Part shown: in pieces, positions 18,349 through 26,806 of the stretch
How positions within the stretch are numbered: the first letter of the stretch is position 1
How the letters are laid out: each line of letters begins with the position of its first letter
Origin: Culturomica massiliensis
GTDB lineage: Bacteria; Bacteroidota; Bacteroidia; Bacteroidales; Marinifilaceae
NCBI RefSeq assembly: GCF_900091655.1
Contig: NZ_LT594621.1
Span: forward strand, 1,984,001 to 2,048,000
DNA: 64,000 nucleotides
Direction: 5' to 3'
Position numbers and translations under genes: made by a program
Notes under the pieces: generated by a model
The model's database searches: none
Told to the model about the DNA's origin: nothing
What the model saw: only the letters and a program-made list of their open reading frames with translations

Positions 18349-18381
18349 AAAAAAGGATACTGGTTTCAGTATCCTTTTTTT
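18349..18381 (+). terminator. Terminator of gapA
   Basis: A 13-base stem AAAAAGGATACTG/CAGTATCCTTTTT with a GTTT loop and a following T run lies 20 bp past the gapA stop. It is symmetric enough to stop the opposing minus-strand frame as well. Confidence 0.9.
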
Positions 18382-18388
18382 GAAACAC

Positions 18389-18712
18389 TTACATCGGTTT
18401 CCCGGAGATTATTTCAATCACGGAGTGATTGAACTCCAAGCCCCTGAAAATGTACCAAATTTCATATTTACCCGGTAAAAACGGCATATTTACATAAGTC
18501 ATAACGTTTAAGTTCATAAATCTCAATGAACTCTGCCCCTCATTCAGCTCATCATCGCTGTATTTTACCATCTCTTCATGCCTTTGATCCCGCATCTTTT
18601 TCATCTGCTCACAAACATCAGGAGAAAGTGGTATCTTATTTCCTTCTTCTTCATCAAAAAGTTTCCCCGAAACGATCTTGTTCTGACTTACAATTCTTAC
18701 ATAGAACACCAT
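18389..18712 (-). CDS. Hypothetical protein, probably N-terminally truncated
   Basis: I do not recognise this 107-aa frame. It has no signal peptide and starts directly in a beta-strand-like segment (MVFYVRIVSQNKIVSGKLF), then a charged helix (CEQMKKMRDQRHEEMVKYSDDE) and further strands ending VIEIISGKPM. Codon use resembles the neighbours, which suggests real coding sequence. A protein fold seems to begin mid-domain, and its start lies at the point where an unrelated plus-strand fragment begins, so I suspect the 5' part was lost by deletion or insertion. The gapA terminator lies just past its stop. Confidence 0.45.
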   Translation of the reverse strand: MVFYVRIVSQNKIVSGKLFDEEEGNKIPLSPDVCEQMKKMRDQRHEEMVKYSDDELNEGQSSLRFMNLNVMTYVNMPFLPGKYEIWYIFRGLEFNHSVIEIISGKPM

Positions 18713-18720
18713 GTCGTCCC

Positions 18721-18903
18721 GACACGCTTACCGACATCCTATTCGACCAACTGGAGGAGAAGCAGCGCCAGAAAGAAACCGTACGGAAAATGCAGGCAGA
18801 CGGCATTCCCCTGACCAAAATTGCCGACTACCTCGGATTGTCTCAATACCAATTAAAAAAAATAATCGGGAATTTGGAAGGTCAAAAGGAACAGGCAGAC
18901 TGA
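18721..18903 (+). pseudogene. C-terminal remnant, possibly of an Rpn/PD-(D/E)XK transposase-like protein
   Basis: About 60 codons in one frame read like the end of a real protein: DTLTDILFDQLEEKQRQKE, then RKMQADGIPLTKIADYLGLS, which resembles a helix-turn-helix, then QYQLKKIIGNLE and a stop. No start codon or N-terminal part precedes it. A charged helix followed by such a short HTH-like tail is usual at the end of Rpn-family recombination-promoting nucleases in Bacteroidales. That assignment is a guess from pattern. The fragment meets the truncated minus-strand frame head to head. Confidence 0.45.
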
Positions 18904-19107
18904 TTATGCATCACATCATCTCCTAAACACAATATTTCTACGAATCCGGACATTTCCCTGCACGAGAAAAGCCTCAGAGCCAATGGGCAACCAGAACAGA
19001 TAAAACTCATTCATTTATTCAGATACAATAAACCGGGGTTGTGATAAAGCACACCCCCGATTCAAAACATAGCCGGATATACGTTCATATAAATTGCAAA
19101 TTGCCAG

Positions 19108-19132
19108 GCAACCTGATTCGTTATCAGATTTT
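19108..19132 (-). repeat. Dispersed hairpin repeat, copy 1
   Basis: On the minus strand this is AAAATCTGATAACGAATC followed by AGGTTGC. It can fold as CTGAT-AACGA-ATCAG. It matches 52778-52802 at 23 of 25 bases, and the two differences are a T-A to C-G pair change in the stem. Confidence 0.7.
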
Positions 19133-19160
19133 CTAATCGTAAATTGTAAATCTAAAATTA
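19133..19160. repeat. AATCGTAAAT-type intergenic repeat
   Basis: TAATCGTAAATTGTAAATC followed by TAAAATT. It belongs to the same family of AT-rich words found in the gaps at 47.9, 48.0, 56.2, 57.5 and 59.7 kb. Confidence 0.5.
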
Positions 19161-19200
19161 AAAAGGTCGTATTCCAACGTTTTTATCTATATATTTTCCA

Positions 19201-20478
19201 TTATTTACACAAAAAATCGATCTGTTTCTGAATAGCATGTGTACACACCGGACAGAACTGATCTGTTTTATGCAAATTATTCATCAGGCAGTTTTGCCAG
19301 GGCCGGTAAACACCTTTTTGTACGTATCCCCCGCCTTCATATACCCCTAAAGCCTGCATATCCTTTGTATTCAGCGGAGTCGGTATTTGTGTTTTGGCAT
19401 CCAGCATACGGTACCAGTCTTTTCTCTCAAAATCAACCAATGTTGTCAGATTTTCTTCCCATGGTTCGACATCCAGCGGATACATGTCATTATAAGAAAC
19501 ATTCCCTACATATTCATCTCCCAATCCCAACAATACGTGCCCGAATTCATGTACATAAATTTTTCCCGTACGGGTCGGATGATGCGCCGCACTGATTCCA
19601 TAAAAATTATAAATACCTCCTCCTCCGTATTTTTGGGTATTTGATAAAATATAGATATAATCATAAGGAACATGAGCTGCAATATCCCGTACATTCTGGA
19701 AGTCTTCCACCATTTGATAACGTTCCGAATCAAATGTATAATAAGCTCCCTTTAAAGCCGTCCTTCTCCAGATATGTTCCCCCGGTATGGTCACACCGCT
19801 TTCTTCTGACGGAGCCCATACGGCACGGATATTGAAACGGGAAGCATTTTCTTTATAAGGTGAATAGGTGAAAAATTCCCCGGCAAACGTATTGCACGCT
19901 TCCATAAATTTCTCTTTCTCGTTGGCAGAATATCCCTCCGGCAACAAGACAATATCCACCCGGTGTTCCGGATTCCCATTGTATCTTACCTCGAAAGTCT
20001 CGTATTTCGGAATAAATTTTCTAATAAAATAACTATTTACCCGAATATCATATTCGAATTTTTTCTCAAATTTTCCTTTCTTGTTTCTGGCATATAATTC
20101 CAATTTCACATCTTTTTTAGGAAACGGGAACACTACGGATTCCGGCATACATTTGGATGTTTCCATCGCCTCGGGAGTCGTTTGCCACTCATTAAAAAGT
20201 GTACAGTACGAACGGGAATAGAGCAACTCTCCACTAGCGGCATCCCATATCTTAAACATCTGATTTCCGTAACCGGAATCATCGATCAAAGAAGTCTTGG
20301 AACCGGCCCAATAAGGCTCTTCTATCAACTCGTCAAAAAAGTAATTTTCAGATTCCTGATTTCCGCAATGATAAAAATCAAAACGCATTGTCTTATCCTG
20401 AAAATACTTATCGAACTGCGCATCGGCAGAAAAACTGACAGCCCATGCAAAAAACAAAGAAAAAAGGAATTTATTCAT
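19201..20478 (-). CDS. Peptidase M64 family (IgA peptidase-like) secreted metalloprotease
   Basis: This 425-aa secreted zinc peptidase has a signal peptide (AWAVSFSADAQ), an M64 N-terminal domain, and the catalytic site H310-E-F-G-H314 followed by VLLGLGDEYVGN, which supplies the third ligand in this family. The GGGGIYNFYGIS and CLMNNL segments are also family marks. M64 is named for an IgA-cleaving enzyme of Clostridium ramosum; that activity has not been shown for Bacteroidales members. The ATG giving MNKFLFSLFF is chosen over an in-frame start eight codons upstream, since it places the basic residue before the hydrophobic core. It stands alone. Confidence 0.92.
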   Translation of the reverse strand: MNKFLFSLFFAWAVSFSADAQFDKYFQDKTMRFDFYHCGNQESENYFFDELIEEPYWAGSKTSLIDDSGYGNQMFKIWDAASGELLYSRSYCTLFNEWQTTPEAMETSKCMPESVVFPFPKKDVKLELYARNKKGKFEKKFEYDIRVNSYFIRKFIPKYETFEVRYNGNPEHRVDIVLLPEGYSANEKEKFMEACNTFAGEFFTYSPYKENASRFNIRAVWAPSEESGVTIPGEHIWRRTALKGAYYTFDSERYQMVEDFQNVRDIAAHVPYDYIYILSNTQKYGGGGIYNFYGISAAHHPTRTGKIYVHEFGHVLLGLGDEYVGNVSYNDMYPLDVEPWEENLTTLVDFERKDWYRMLDAKTQIPTPLNTKDMQALGVYEGGGYVQKGVYRPWQNCLMNNLHKTDQFCPVCTHAIQKQIDFLCK

Positions 20479-20522
20479 AACGTTACAATTGATTTTCAGC
20501 AAAAATAATGATTAATATGAAT

Positions 20523-20555
20523 AAAAAAGAGATTGCCGCGAGACAATCTCTTTTT
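20523..20555 (-). terminator. Terminator of the GH2/GH63 unit
   Basis: A 12-base stem AAAAAGAGATTG/CAATCTCTTTTT with an eight-base loop lies just past the stop of the GH63-like gene; T runs exist on both strands. Confidence 0.85.
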
Positions 20556-20559
20556 AACT

Positions 20560-22476
20560 TTATTTTTTCCCATACTCCCAATAAAGCATCAGCAAGTGTG
20601 CCGAAGACCAACTGAAATGAGGGGCTTTCAAAAGTCCTCCGTCATGGGTTCCGTAATTTTCATGAATAGGAGCTCCCTCCGTCAGTCCCTGCAACCGGGT
20701 AAACACCTGATCGGTATATGTATCCGCTTCTTTTATATAGCCATACTTCCGGATACCGGAAATACCGAAATACACCTGATCCAACCAAATCGGACCTCTC
20801 CAGTATCCTTTCGGTAAAAACTTCGGGTGATCGGCAGCCAAAGTCGGGAAAGGTATATAAGTCGAAAACTTACTGGTATCTGCAATGATCTTCATGGCAG
20901 CCTCCACTTGTTCTTTGGAAGCCAGCCCCGTCCATATCGGCGTCCAACCTTCAGGTCCTTCTACCCTTACCAAATCTCCGTTCAAAACCCGATCAAAGAA
21001 GTAACCTTGTTGCGGATCGAAAAAATAAGTCCGGATTTTTTCACGATAATCGGGCTCCTCAAAGCTTTCACCGATTATTCCGGCCATCTCTTGTAAAAGC
21101 TCGTATTCATATCCCAGATAAGCATTCAAATCGACAGATTCCTGATTAAAGCTCCAGGCATTCTCAGCATTCCGGACCATAGTGGCCTCGTCAAAGCGAA
21201 CCGCATTATCCATACCGCTCTCCCATTTAGCGGCTTCTTCGGTTCCGTCAGTTGCACCGAACTCACAAATACCGTTCCGGTCATGATCCCGGTATTGATA
21301 CCACCAACGGTAATATTTCAACAATTGAGGATACATTTCACGGATAAATGCCGTATCTCCCGTATGACGAAACACTTCCATCACAGCCCAGGCTGCCAAA
21401 GGCGGTTTGCTATCGCGATAATTATTTTCACGTTTATCGCTATAGATACAATCGGCTATCATTCCGTACTCATCCTGATAATCGAACATGGAACGAATTT
21501 GATTCTTTGCCAATTCAGGCTCAAAATGTACGGTTGCAACGGCCTGTTTCCAGGTATCCCAAGCCCAAAAGCCGACAAAATATCCAACGGCATGTGAAGG
21601 CACCATTCCGTCATGCAGCATATCTCCCTTACTGCTCCGCCAATTAGCCAAAAGCGTTACCATCGCCTTCACGGCTACGCGGTCATAAGCAGCAGGCATA
21701 TCTGTCCGCAAAACACTGGAAAGGTAATTGTTCCATCTGCTGCAATGAGCCGCCTTTTCGGCTTTTATGTTTTCCAGGATTGTTTCAGCCACCGGTAATC
21801 CGGCTTCCATTTCCTCCTTCGTATTAAAAAAGGAGAAAACAGCCGCCCGCACATCGGCAACCTGCTTAAATGAAGCTTTATATACGGAAGACATTTGCAT
21901 CAATTCCGCATCGTTCTGAAAAGTCACCGCAGCAACTTCTCCCCGAGGCAAATAAATGATCAGACTTTTATCACGGACTTCCACCGTATCGTCTTCATCC
22001 CAAAGTTTCCCCTCGAAAAACCAGTCGATCTTCCGATTGCTTTCACATACGAGCAAGGCATGATTCTTATCCGTAAAAAAGAGCCGCTGAACTATGCGAA
22101 TATCCGAGAAACTACTCTGCATATACAGTTGTCCCGGGAAATAAGCCATACTGTCAGCCTGAAAAGCTTCCGGTGAAACGACTTTGCCGTTATCAATAAA
22201 TCCCGGTCTCACCAATGAGCGGCTTAACCAATGACGATTATCCAAATCGAAAGGACCGCAAAATCCATTCGTAAATTTCTCTGCCGTCGGGAGCGTAAAC
22301 CCCATCCAGGCACCCTGATCGGTAAACCAACCGGCCCCTCCACGAATTGTTTCAGGCGTGTAATTGATGTCCAAAATGTTCGGATACTTCAGGGCCTGTT
22401 CTTCTTTACAAGCTTCGTTACGGCAACATCCGAACGCTGCTAAAGCCACAAACCCAATCCACCAGAATTTTTTCAT
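20560..22476 (-). CDS. GH63/MGH1-like glycoside hydrolase lipoprotein
   Basis: This 638-aa protein has a lipoprotein signal (ALAAFGC, Cys 17), so it is probably anchored in the outer membrane. An N-terminal beta-sandwich region is followed by an (alpha/alpha)6 barrel with AVGYFVGFWAWDTWKQAVA, YQDEYGMIADCIYSD, NNYRDSKPPLAAWAVMEVF, DGTEEAAKWESGMDNAVRFD and FWRAPIWLDQVYFGI-like segments (here KGYWRGPIWLDQVYFG). These are marks of GH63, which covers alpha-glucosidases and mannosylglycerate hydrolases. Candidate acids are the Asp in WAWDTW and a Glu near the C-terminus. It lies 32 bp after a beta-galactosidase gene, so both may act on one glycan. Confidence 0.85.
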   Translation of the reverse strand: MKKFWWIGFVALAAFGCCRNEACKEEQALKYPNILDINYTPETIRGGAGWFTDQGAWMGFTLPTAEKFTNGFCGPFDLDNRHWLSRSLVRPGFIDNGKVVSPEAFQADSMAYFPGQLYMQSSFSDIRIVQRLFFTDKNHALLVCESNRKIDWFFEGKLWDEDDTVEVRDKSLIIYLPRGEVAAVTFQNDAELMQMSSVYKASFKQVADVRAAVFSFFNTKEEMEAGLPVAETILENIKAEKAAHCSRWNNYLSSVLRTDMPAAYDRVAVKAMVTLLANWRSSKGDMLHDGMVPSHAVGYFVGFWAWDTWKQAVATVHFEPELAKNQIRSMFDYQDEYGMIADCIYSDKRENNYRDSKPPLAAWAVMEVFRHTGDTAFIREMYPQLLKYYRWWYQYRDHDRNGICEFGATDGTEEAAKWESGMDNAVRFDEATMVRNAENAWSFNQESVDLNAYLGYEYELLQEMAGIIGESFEEPDYREKIRTYFFDPQQGYFFDRVLNGDLVRVEGPEGWTPIWTGLASKEQVEAAMKIIADTSKFSTYIPFPTLAADHPKFLPKGYWRGPIWLDQVYFGISGIRKYGYIKEADTYTDQVFTRLQGLTEGAPIHENYGTHDGGLLKAPHFSWSSAHLLMLYWEYGKK

Positions 22477-22508
22477 TGCATTTATTTTTTAACCTAACTA
22501 TTTTATTT

Positions 22509-25500
22509 CTACTTCCCGTAGCCTTTTTTAGAAAGCTTTAAAGGCTCATCTCCGGACCGTAAAGGTACGATCGTAAAGGAATAATGCTTATTATCCGGAG
22601 TAATCGTATATTCTGGATGCGTTTGCGCTCCCCAGGATGTATCTCCGCCGACCCCCATCTGCTGTAAATCGATATTGAACCATACCATATCCTGTTTCAG
22701 GATACTCCCGCCGTGCTTTCTTTCAACATTCGGGCTGACATGCATAATATCCTGCATCGGGAAATTCCAGGCGCTCACATTCAATGGTTGTGCCCCGATA
22801 ACCAATATCCCATTTCCGTCATTATTCCGTAAAGTACACCAGCGTACATCCGACTTATTGGCCGTTTCCTGCGGGCGCACATAAGGATGAAATTGCTCCC
22901 ACACCGTAGCTTTATATAAATCGATATCGGCAGAAGACTTCCGGTCGAAATAGTTTTCATGCGGTCCGCGTCCAAACCAGGTCATCTGATCGTATTCACT
23001 CTGCAATATCATCCGCATCCCGTAACGAGGCATTTCAGGCAAAGCCTTCTGTCCGGCCAGAAATACATTGTCGACATTCACGGCTCCGTCTGCATATACA
23101 GTATATACGACCTTATATACAGAAGCCTGTTCCGGCATCCGATAAACAGCGGATACAATCACCCGGTTACCGGAGGAATGAGTTTCCAGTTGCTGCAAAA
23201 CCATCTCCTTACCTGCATTCAGCCAGGTCCCACACCGTTGCATCATGCGATTGGCAACATCATTATCCGTTTGTGCCCGCCAGAAATTAGCGCGCAATCC
23301 TTCTTTCAACATTTCTTTCCCGTCATATTTCAATCCGGTAAGGTCTCCGGTTTCTTCCGAAAAACGAACTTCAAAAGTCGCACCGGAAACCCGGATTTGC
23401 TTATTCTCCTTCGTCAAAGCCAGAGTGCCTTCAATTGCAGGTGCAACAGGTGCCAATACCTCCACCGGCAATAAGAATTGTTCACTGGCTGCCAGATGAC
23501 CTTGAGGAACAAGGTCGGTTGCTTGTTTGGTACGGGCCTCAAGATGTAAGAAATATTCCGTACCGGCCAACGGTTGTAAAACGGGTAGCGGCAGTTCCAC
23601 TATTGCAAACCCGTGAGGTTGCACCTCCGGTACATTTAAAAGACCTTGTGCTACCACTTTTCCGTCAGCTTTTATTTTCCAAATAAAATCGTAGACACCG
23701 GAAGTCACAAAATCATTCCGGTTGGTTATTTTCAGACGATTGGGCTGGAAAGGCTCACCGGCGAAATGGATACCCTGATACACCTTTTTCACTTCCCAGA
23801 TATGGGGATGTAAGAAACGGTTGGCAGCAACCAATCCGTTAGCACAGAAATTAGAATCGTTTTTCACGCCCACATATCCCATATCACCGCCGTATCCCCA
23901 GATCGGATTCCCGTTTTTATCTTTTATAGCAAAAGTTTGGTCAACCCAATCCCAGATAAAGCCCCCCTGCAATTGATCGTACTTGTATACAAGGTCCCAA
24001 TAATCCTGCAGATTTCCGACACTATTTCCCATTGCATGTGCATACTCGCACAAAATCAATGGTTCCGAACGTCTTTGATTGGCATGTTCGCGTAAACGCC
24101 ATATCCGGGCATACATCGGACAATAAATGTCGGTCGCGCCTTCACGGCCCGAACCTTCATATTGTACCGGACGAGTCGTATCCCGTTGTTTGGTCCAGTG
24201 ATACGTTGTTTCGAAATGCTCTCCGTAACCGGATTCATTCCCCAAAGACCAGGTAATGACGGATGTATAGTTTTTGTCCCGTTCTACCATGCGGCTCATT
24301 CTTTCCATAAATGGAGTTATCCACTCCGGAGTAGTTGCCAATGTGCCGACTTCAGTATCTTCCATACCGTGTGACTCCAGATTGGCTTCATCAACCAGAT
24401 AAATACCATATTCATCGCACAATTCGTACCACTCTTCTATATTCGGATAATGACTGCAACGTACCGCATTGATATTGAATTGCTTCATCAAAGTGATATC
24501 GTGTAGCATACTTTCATAGCTGACACTTCTTCCTTTATGCGGATCGTGCTCATGACGATTGACCCCTTTGATAAAGACAGGCACCCCGTTCACCTGCAAC
24601 ATGCCGTTACGGATTTCCACCGTCCGGAAGCCCAAGCGATGAGCCACAGATTCGGTCACTTTACCCGCAGGATTCAACGTATTGATCACCAATGTATACA
24701 ATTCCGGCGTTTCAGCCGTCCATCTCCGGGCATCCATCACCTTTTTCGAAAATACATGTAGGGTATCCGAAACGGATTTTACTACCGATTTTTCCGAAAA
24801 GATCACCCGGTCCTTGTCCAGCAATTTCACTTCAAAAGCAGTCCCCGGTGTCAGTCCCCGTTTTTCAGCCATTACTTTCACCTGAAAATCCCCGTTCCGG
24901 TAATTATCTACCAATTGCTGTGAAATTTCAAAATCACGCATACGCGACAACGGACGGGCGATCAGCCATACGTCCCGCTCAATACCGCTATATCTCCAAT
25001 AATCCTGACATTCAAGGTAGGAACCGTCACTGTAACGATATACCTCTACAGCCAATTTATTTTTTCCCTTTTTTACCAAGCGGGTAATATCAAATTCCGC
25101 CGGTAAACGGCTGTCTTCACTATATCCGACAAATTCCCCGTTTAACCAGCAATAAAAAGCCGATTCAACACCGCCGAAATGTAAAATAATATCTTTACCC
25201 GTCCAGTTTTCAGGCAATGTAAATTCCCGGATATAAGATCCGACAGGATTATAATCTGCCGGGATATGAGGCGGATTTGCCGGGAAAGGATATTTTGTAT
25301 CCGTATATATCGGAGCATCGAATCCTTGTAATTCCCAACTTCCCGGAACCTCTATCCTGTTCCATCCTTTGGTCTTAAACCCTTTTTTATAAAAATCCTG
25401 CGGACGGCTGGCCGGATTTACGGAGTATTTAAATTGCCATATACCGTTTAAGGATACCCGCGAAGCAGCCTTCCGTTCCTTAGCAACAGCATCAGCCTCT

Positions 25501-25643
25501 TTGGTATAGGGAATAAAATGAGCATGCATCCGCTCCCGGTTTATTTGATTAACAGCCGGATTTTCTCTTTCCATTCCTGTGTACTGCGCTTTTCCGACAA
25601 AACAAGACAGTAGAACCCATACAATGAAGATATATCTTTTCAT
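22509..25643 (-). CDS. Glycoside hydrolase family 2 beta-galactosidase (LacZ-type), secreted
   Basis: This 1044-aa enzyme hydrolyses terminal beta-galactosides. A signal peptide (VLLSCFVGKAQ) points to the periplasm. Domain order is the sugar-binding jelly roll (GIWQFKYSVNPASRP, FGGVESAFYCWLNGEFVGYSED), the Ig-like domain, the TIM barrel (FIKGVNRHEHDPHKGR), then the beta-gal small chain domain (MTWFGRGPHENYFDRK). The acid/base Glu470 is in WSLGNESGYGEHF and the nucleophile Glu533 in LILCEYAHAMGNS. Length matches the five-domain LacZ form. It is the upstream partner of the GH63-like gene. No SusC/SusD pair lies directly beside these two genes. Confidence 0.95.
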   Translation of the reverse strand: MKRYIFIVWVLLSCFVGKAQYTGMERENPAVNQINRERMHAHFIPYTKEADAVAKERKAASRVSLNGIWQFKYSVNPASRPQDFYKKGFKTKGWNRIEVPGSWELQGFDAPIYTDTKYPFPANPPHIPADYNPVGSYIREFTLPENWTGKDIILHFGGVESAFYCWLNGEFVGYSEDSRLPAEFDITRLVKKGKNKLAVEVYRYSDGSYLECQDYWRYSGIERDVWLIARPLSRMRDFEISQQLVDNYRNGDFQVKVMAEKRGLTPGTAFEVKLLDKDRVIFSEKSVVKSVSDTLHVFSKKVMDARRWTAETPELYTLVINTLNPAGKVTESVAHRLGFRTVEIRNGMLQVNGVPVFIKGVNRHEHDPHKGRSVSYESMLHDITLMKQFNINAVRCSHYPNIEEWYELCDEYGIYLVDEANLESHGMEDTEVGTLATTPEWITPFMERMSRMVERDKNYTSVITWSLGNESGYGEHFETTYHWTKQRDTTRPVQYEGSGREGATDIYCPMYARIWRLREHANQRRSEPLILCEYAHAMGNSVGNLQDYWDLVYKYDQLQGGFIWDWVDQTFAIKDKNGNPIWGYGGDMGYVGVKNDSNFCANGLVAANRFLHPHIWEVKKVYQGIHFAGEPFQPNRLKITNRNDFVTSGVYDFIWKIKADGKVVAQGLLNVPEVQPHGFAIVELPLPVLQPLAGTEYFLHLEARTKQATDLVPQGHLAASEQFLLPVEVLAPVAPAIEGTLALTKENKQIRVSGATFEVRFSEETGDLTGLKYDGKEMLKEGLRANFWRAQTDNDVANRMMQRCGTWLNAGKEMVLQQLETHSSGNRVIVSAVYRMPEQASVYKVVYTVYADGAVNVDNVFLAGQKALPEMPRYGMRMILQSEYDQMTWFGRGPHENYFDRKSSADIDLYKATVWEQFHPYVRPQETANKSDVRWCTLRNNDGNGILVIGAQPLNVSAWNFPMQDIMHVSPNVERKHGGSILKQDMVWFNIDLQQMGVGGDTSWGAQTHPEYTITPDNKHYSFTIVPLRSGDEPLKLSKKGYGK

Positions 25644-25727
25644 CTCAAATCCATTAAAAATTACAACATCTATCCCATTATAGCAACTTTAGGTCGCCAT
25701 TCTATATATTTTCCCAGTTGATAAAAA

Positions 25728-26330
25728 TCAGATCGTACAAAAAAAAGTAACCAGAAAAGGTACGGTAAAATCTACCGTTATACCGTGAAAAATCGATACA
25801 ACGACAAATTCCTTACCTGAAGTCTGGGTGATAATCGGTAAAGTCGTATCCATTGTCGTCGCTCCTCCCACAGATATAGGCGCCAGTTTCCCAAAGTAAC
25901 GCACCAAAAAGGGGGCAGCCAGCAATGTCACCAACTCCCGGATAATATTGGAAGCCAAAGCGATTGTCCCCAGCTCGGCTCCCTTATATTGCGTAATAAA
26001 AATAGAAGACAACGAATAGTAACCAAATCCGGAACCTACAGCCAGGCAATCAGTCATGCTTCTGTGCTGCAAGAAAAAGCTAATCAAGGCAGAACCGGCC
26101 AATGTTCCCAGAATTGTTCCCAGCGGAACCAATGCAATTCTTATGTTTTGCTGCCGCAATGCCCGCAATGCTTTTTTATCACTTCCAATACTGACACCTA
26201 CCAAAAACATCAAAACATACAAAGCATACAAAGTCGGATCATTTTCTGTAATAAAACCCGGCATCTCAACAAATCGTCCGAGTACAGCTCCCAGTACAAA
26301 AAAAGTTACTATAATTAAACTTCCTAACAT
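25728..26330 (-). CDS. LysO family lysine exporter, C-terminal part (split gene)
   Basis: This 200-aa membrane protein corresponds to the C-terminal two thirds of LysO (DUF340), which exports L-lysine and toxic analogues in E. coli. Six or so hydrophobic helices are seen, with GVSIGSDKKALRALR, VGSGFGYYSLSSIFITQ, GAELGTIALASNIIREL and GGATTMDTTLPII as family marks. The ATG giving MLGSLIIVTF is preferred to an in-frame start 12 codons upstream. The N-terminal part is a separate gene just upstream on the same strand, 114 bp away. Confidence 0.85.
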   Translation of the reverse strand: MLGSLIIVTFFVLGAVLGRFVEMPGFITENDPTLYALYVLMFLVGVSIGSDKKALRALRQQNIRIALVPLGTILGTLAGSALISFFLQHRSMTDCLAVGSGFGYYSLSSIFITQYKGAELGTIALASNIIRELVTLLAAPFLVRYFGKLAPISVGGATTMDTTLPIITQTSGKEFVVVSIFHGITVDFTVPFLVTFFCTI

Positions 26331-26444
26331 ATATTCCCCACGTTTAAAACAATTCCTCTGATTCAAATGACGAATGAGGATTTCTTTTCTAATTGACGAC
26401 TTTTGACAATGATTATTTCTTTTATTGCCAATTCGTAATCTTTT

Positions 26445-26708
26445 TTATTTTGAAAAATAAAATTTATAAATCCCCCAGGCACACAATACACTCCCGACAA
26501 TAGCTCCGAATGTAATAACCAAAGCATCTAAGCCTATCGTATCCAGATTATCCATAATCTGATCGTTCGTACCTACACTCAATCCTAACAAAAACAATAA
26601 GGCGAATATGGCAAGAGTAATCAGTTTCTGAACAAATTTCAGATTTTTCTCCCGGAACAAATATCCCAACAGGATACCACTTACCATTAATCCTATTACT
26701 ATCAGCAT
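26445..26708 (-). CDS. LysO family lysine exporter, N-terminal part (split gene)
   Basis: This 87-aa protein has three hydrophobic helices (MLIVIGLMVSGILLGYLF, LITLAIFALLFLLGLSVG, LDALVITFGAIVGSVLCAWG) and matches the N-terminal DUF340 segment of LysO, including LFLLGLSVGTNDQIMDNL. It ends in KFYFSK and a stop, then a 114-bp AT-rich spacer leads to the C-terminal partner gene. Both pieces keep intact ends and starts, which argues for a natural split over a recent frameshift. Confidence 0.8.
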   Translation of the reverse strand: MLIVIGLMVSGILLGYLFREKNLKFVQKLITLAIFALLFLLGLSVGTNDQIMDNLDTIGLDALVITFGAIVGSVLCAWGIYKFYFSK

Positions 26709-26757
26709 AATTTCAGTATGACGTTATATAAAACGCACGCAATTTACAATTTTTTTT

Positions 26758-26792
26758 AAAAAGTGGAATGCCCCAAAAGCGGGACATTCCAC
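26758..26792 (-). terminator. Terminator of the SusC/SusD unit
   Basis: On the minus strand GTGGAATG/CATTCCAC, with an inner CCC/GGG, forms a strong hairpin followed by TTTTT. It lies directly after the SusD stop codon. Confidence 0.85.
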
Positions 26793-26806
26793 CCAGCCTA
26801 ATCTAA

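Larger units (their letters stand above)
18904..19200. other. Gene-free gap with repeat sequences
   Basis: No coding sequence was recognised. The right third holds one copy of a hairpin repeat shared with position 52778 and a run of the AATCTAAAAT-type intergenic repeat. Confidence 0.6.

Noticed and set aside
25728..26708. The two LysO pieces as one gene broken by a frameshift
   Set aside because: A 114-bp spacer and intact ends on both pieces argue for separate genes, though a fused form in close relatives would reopen this.
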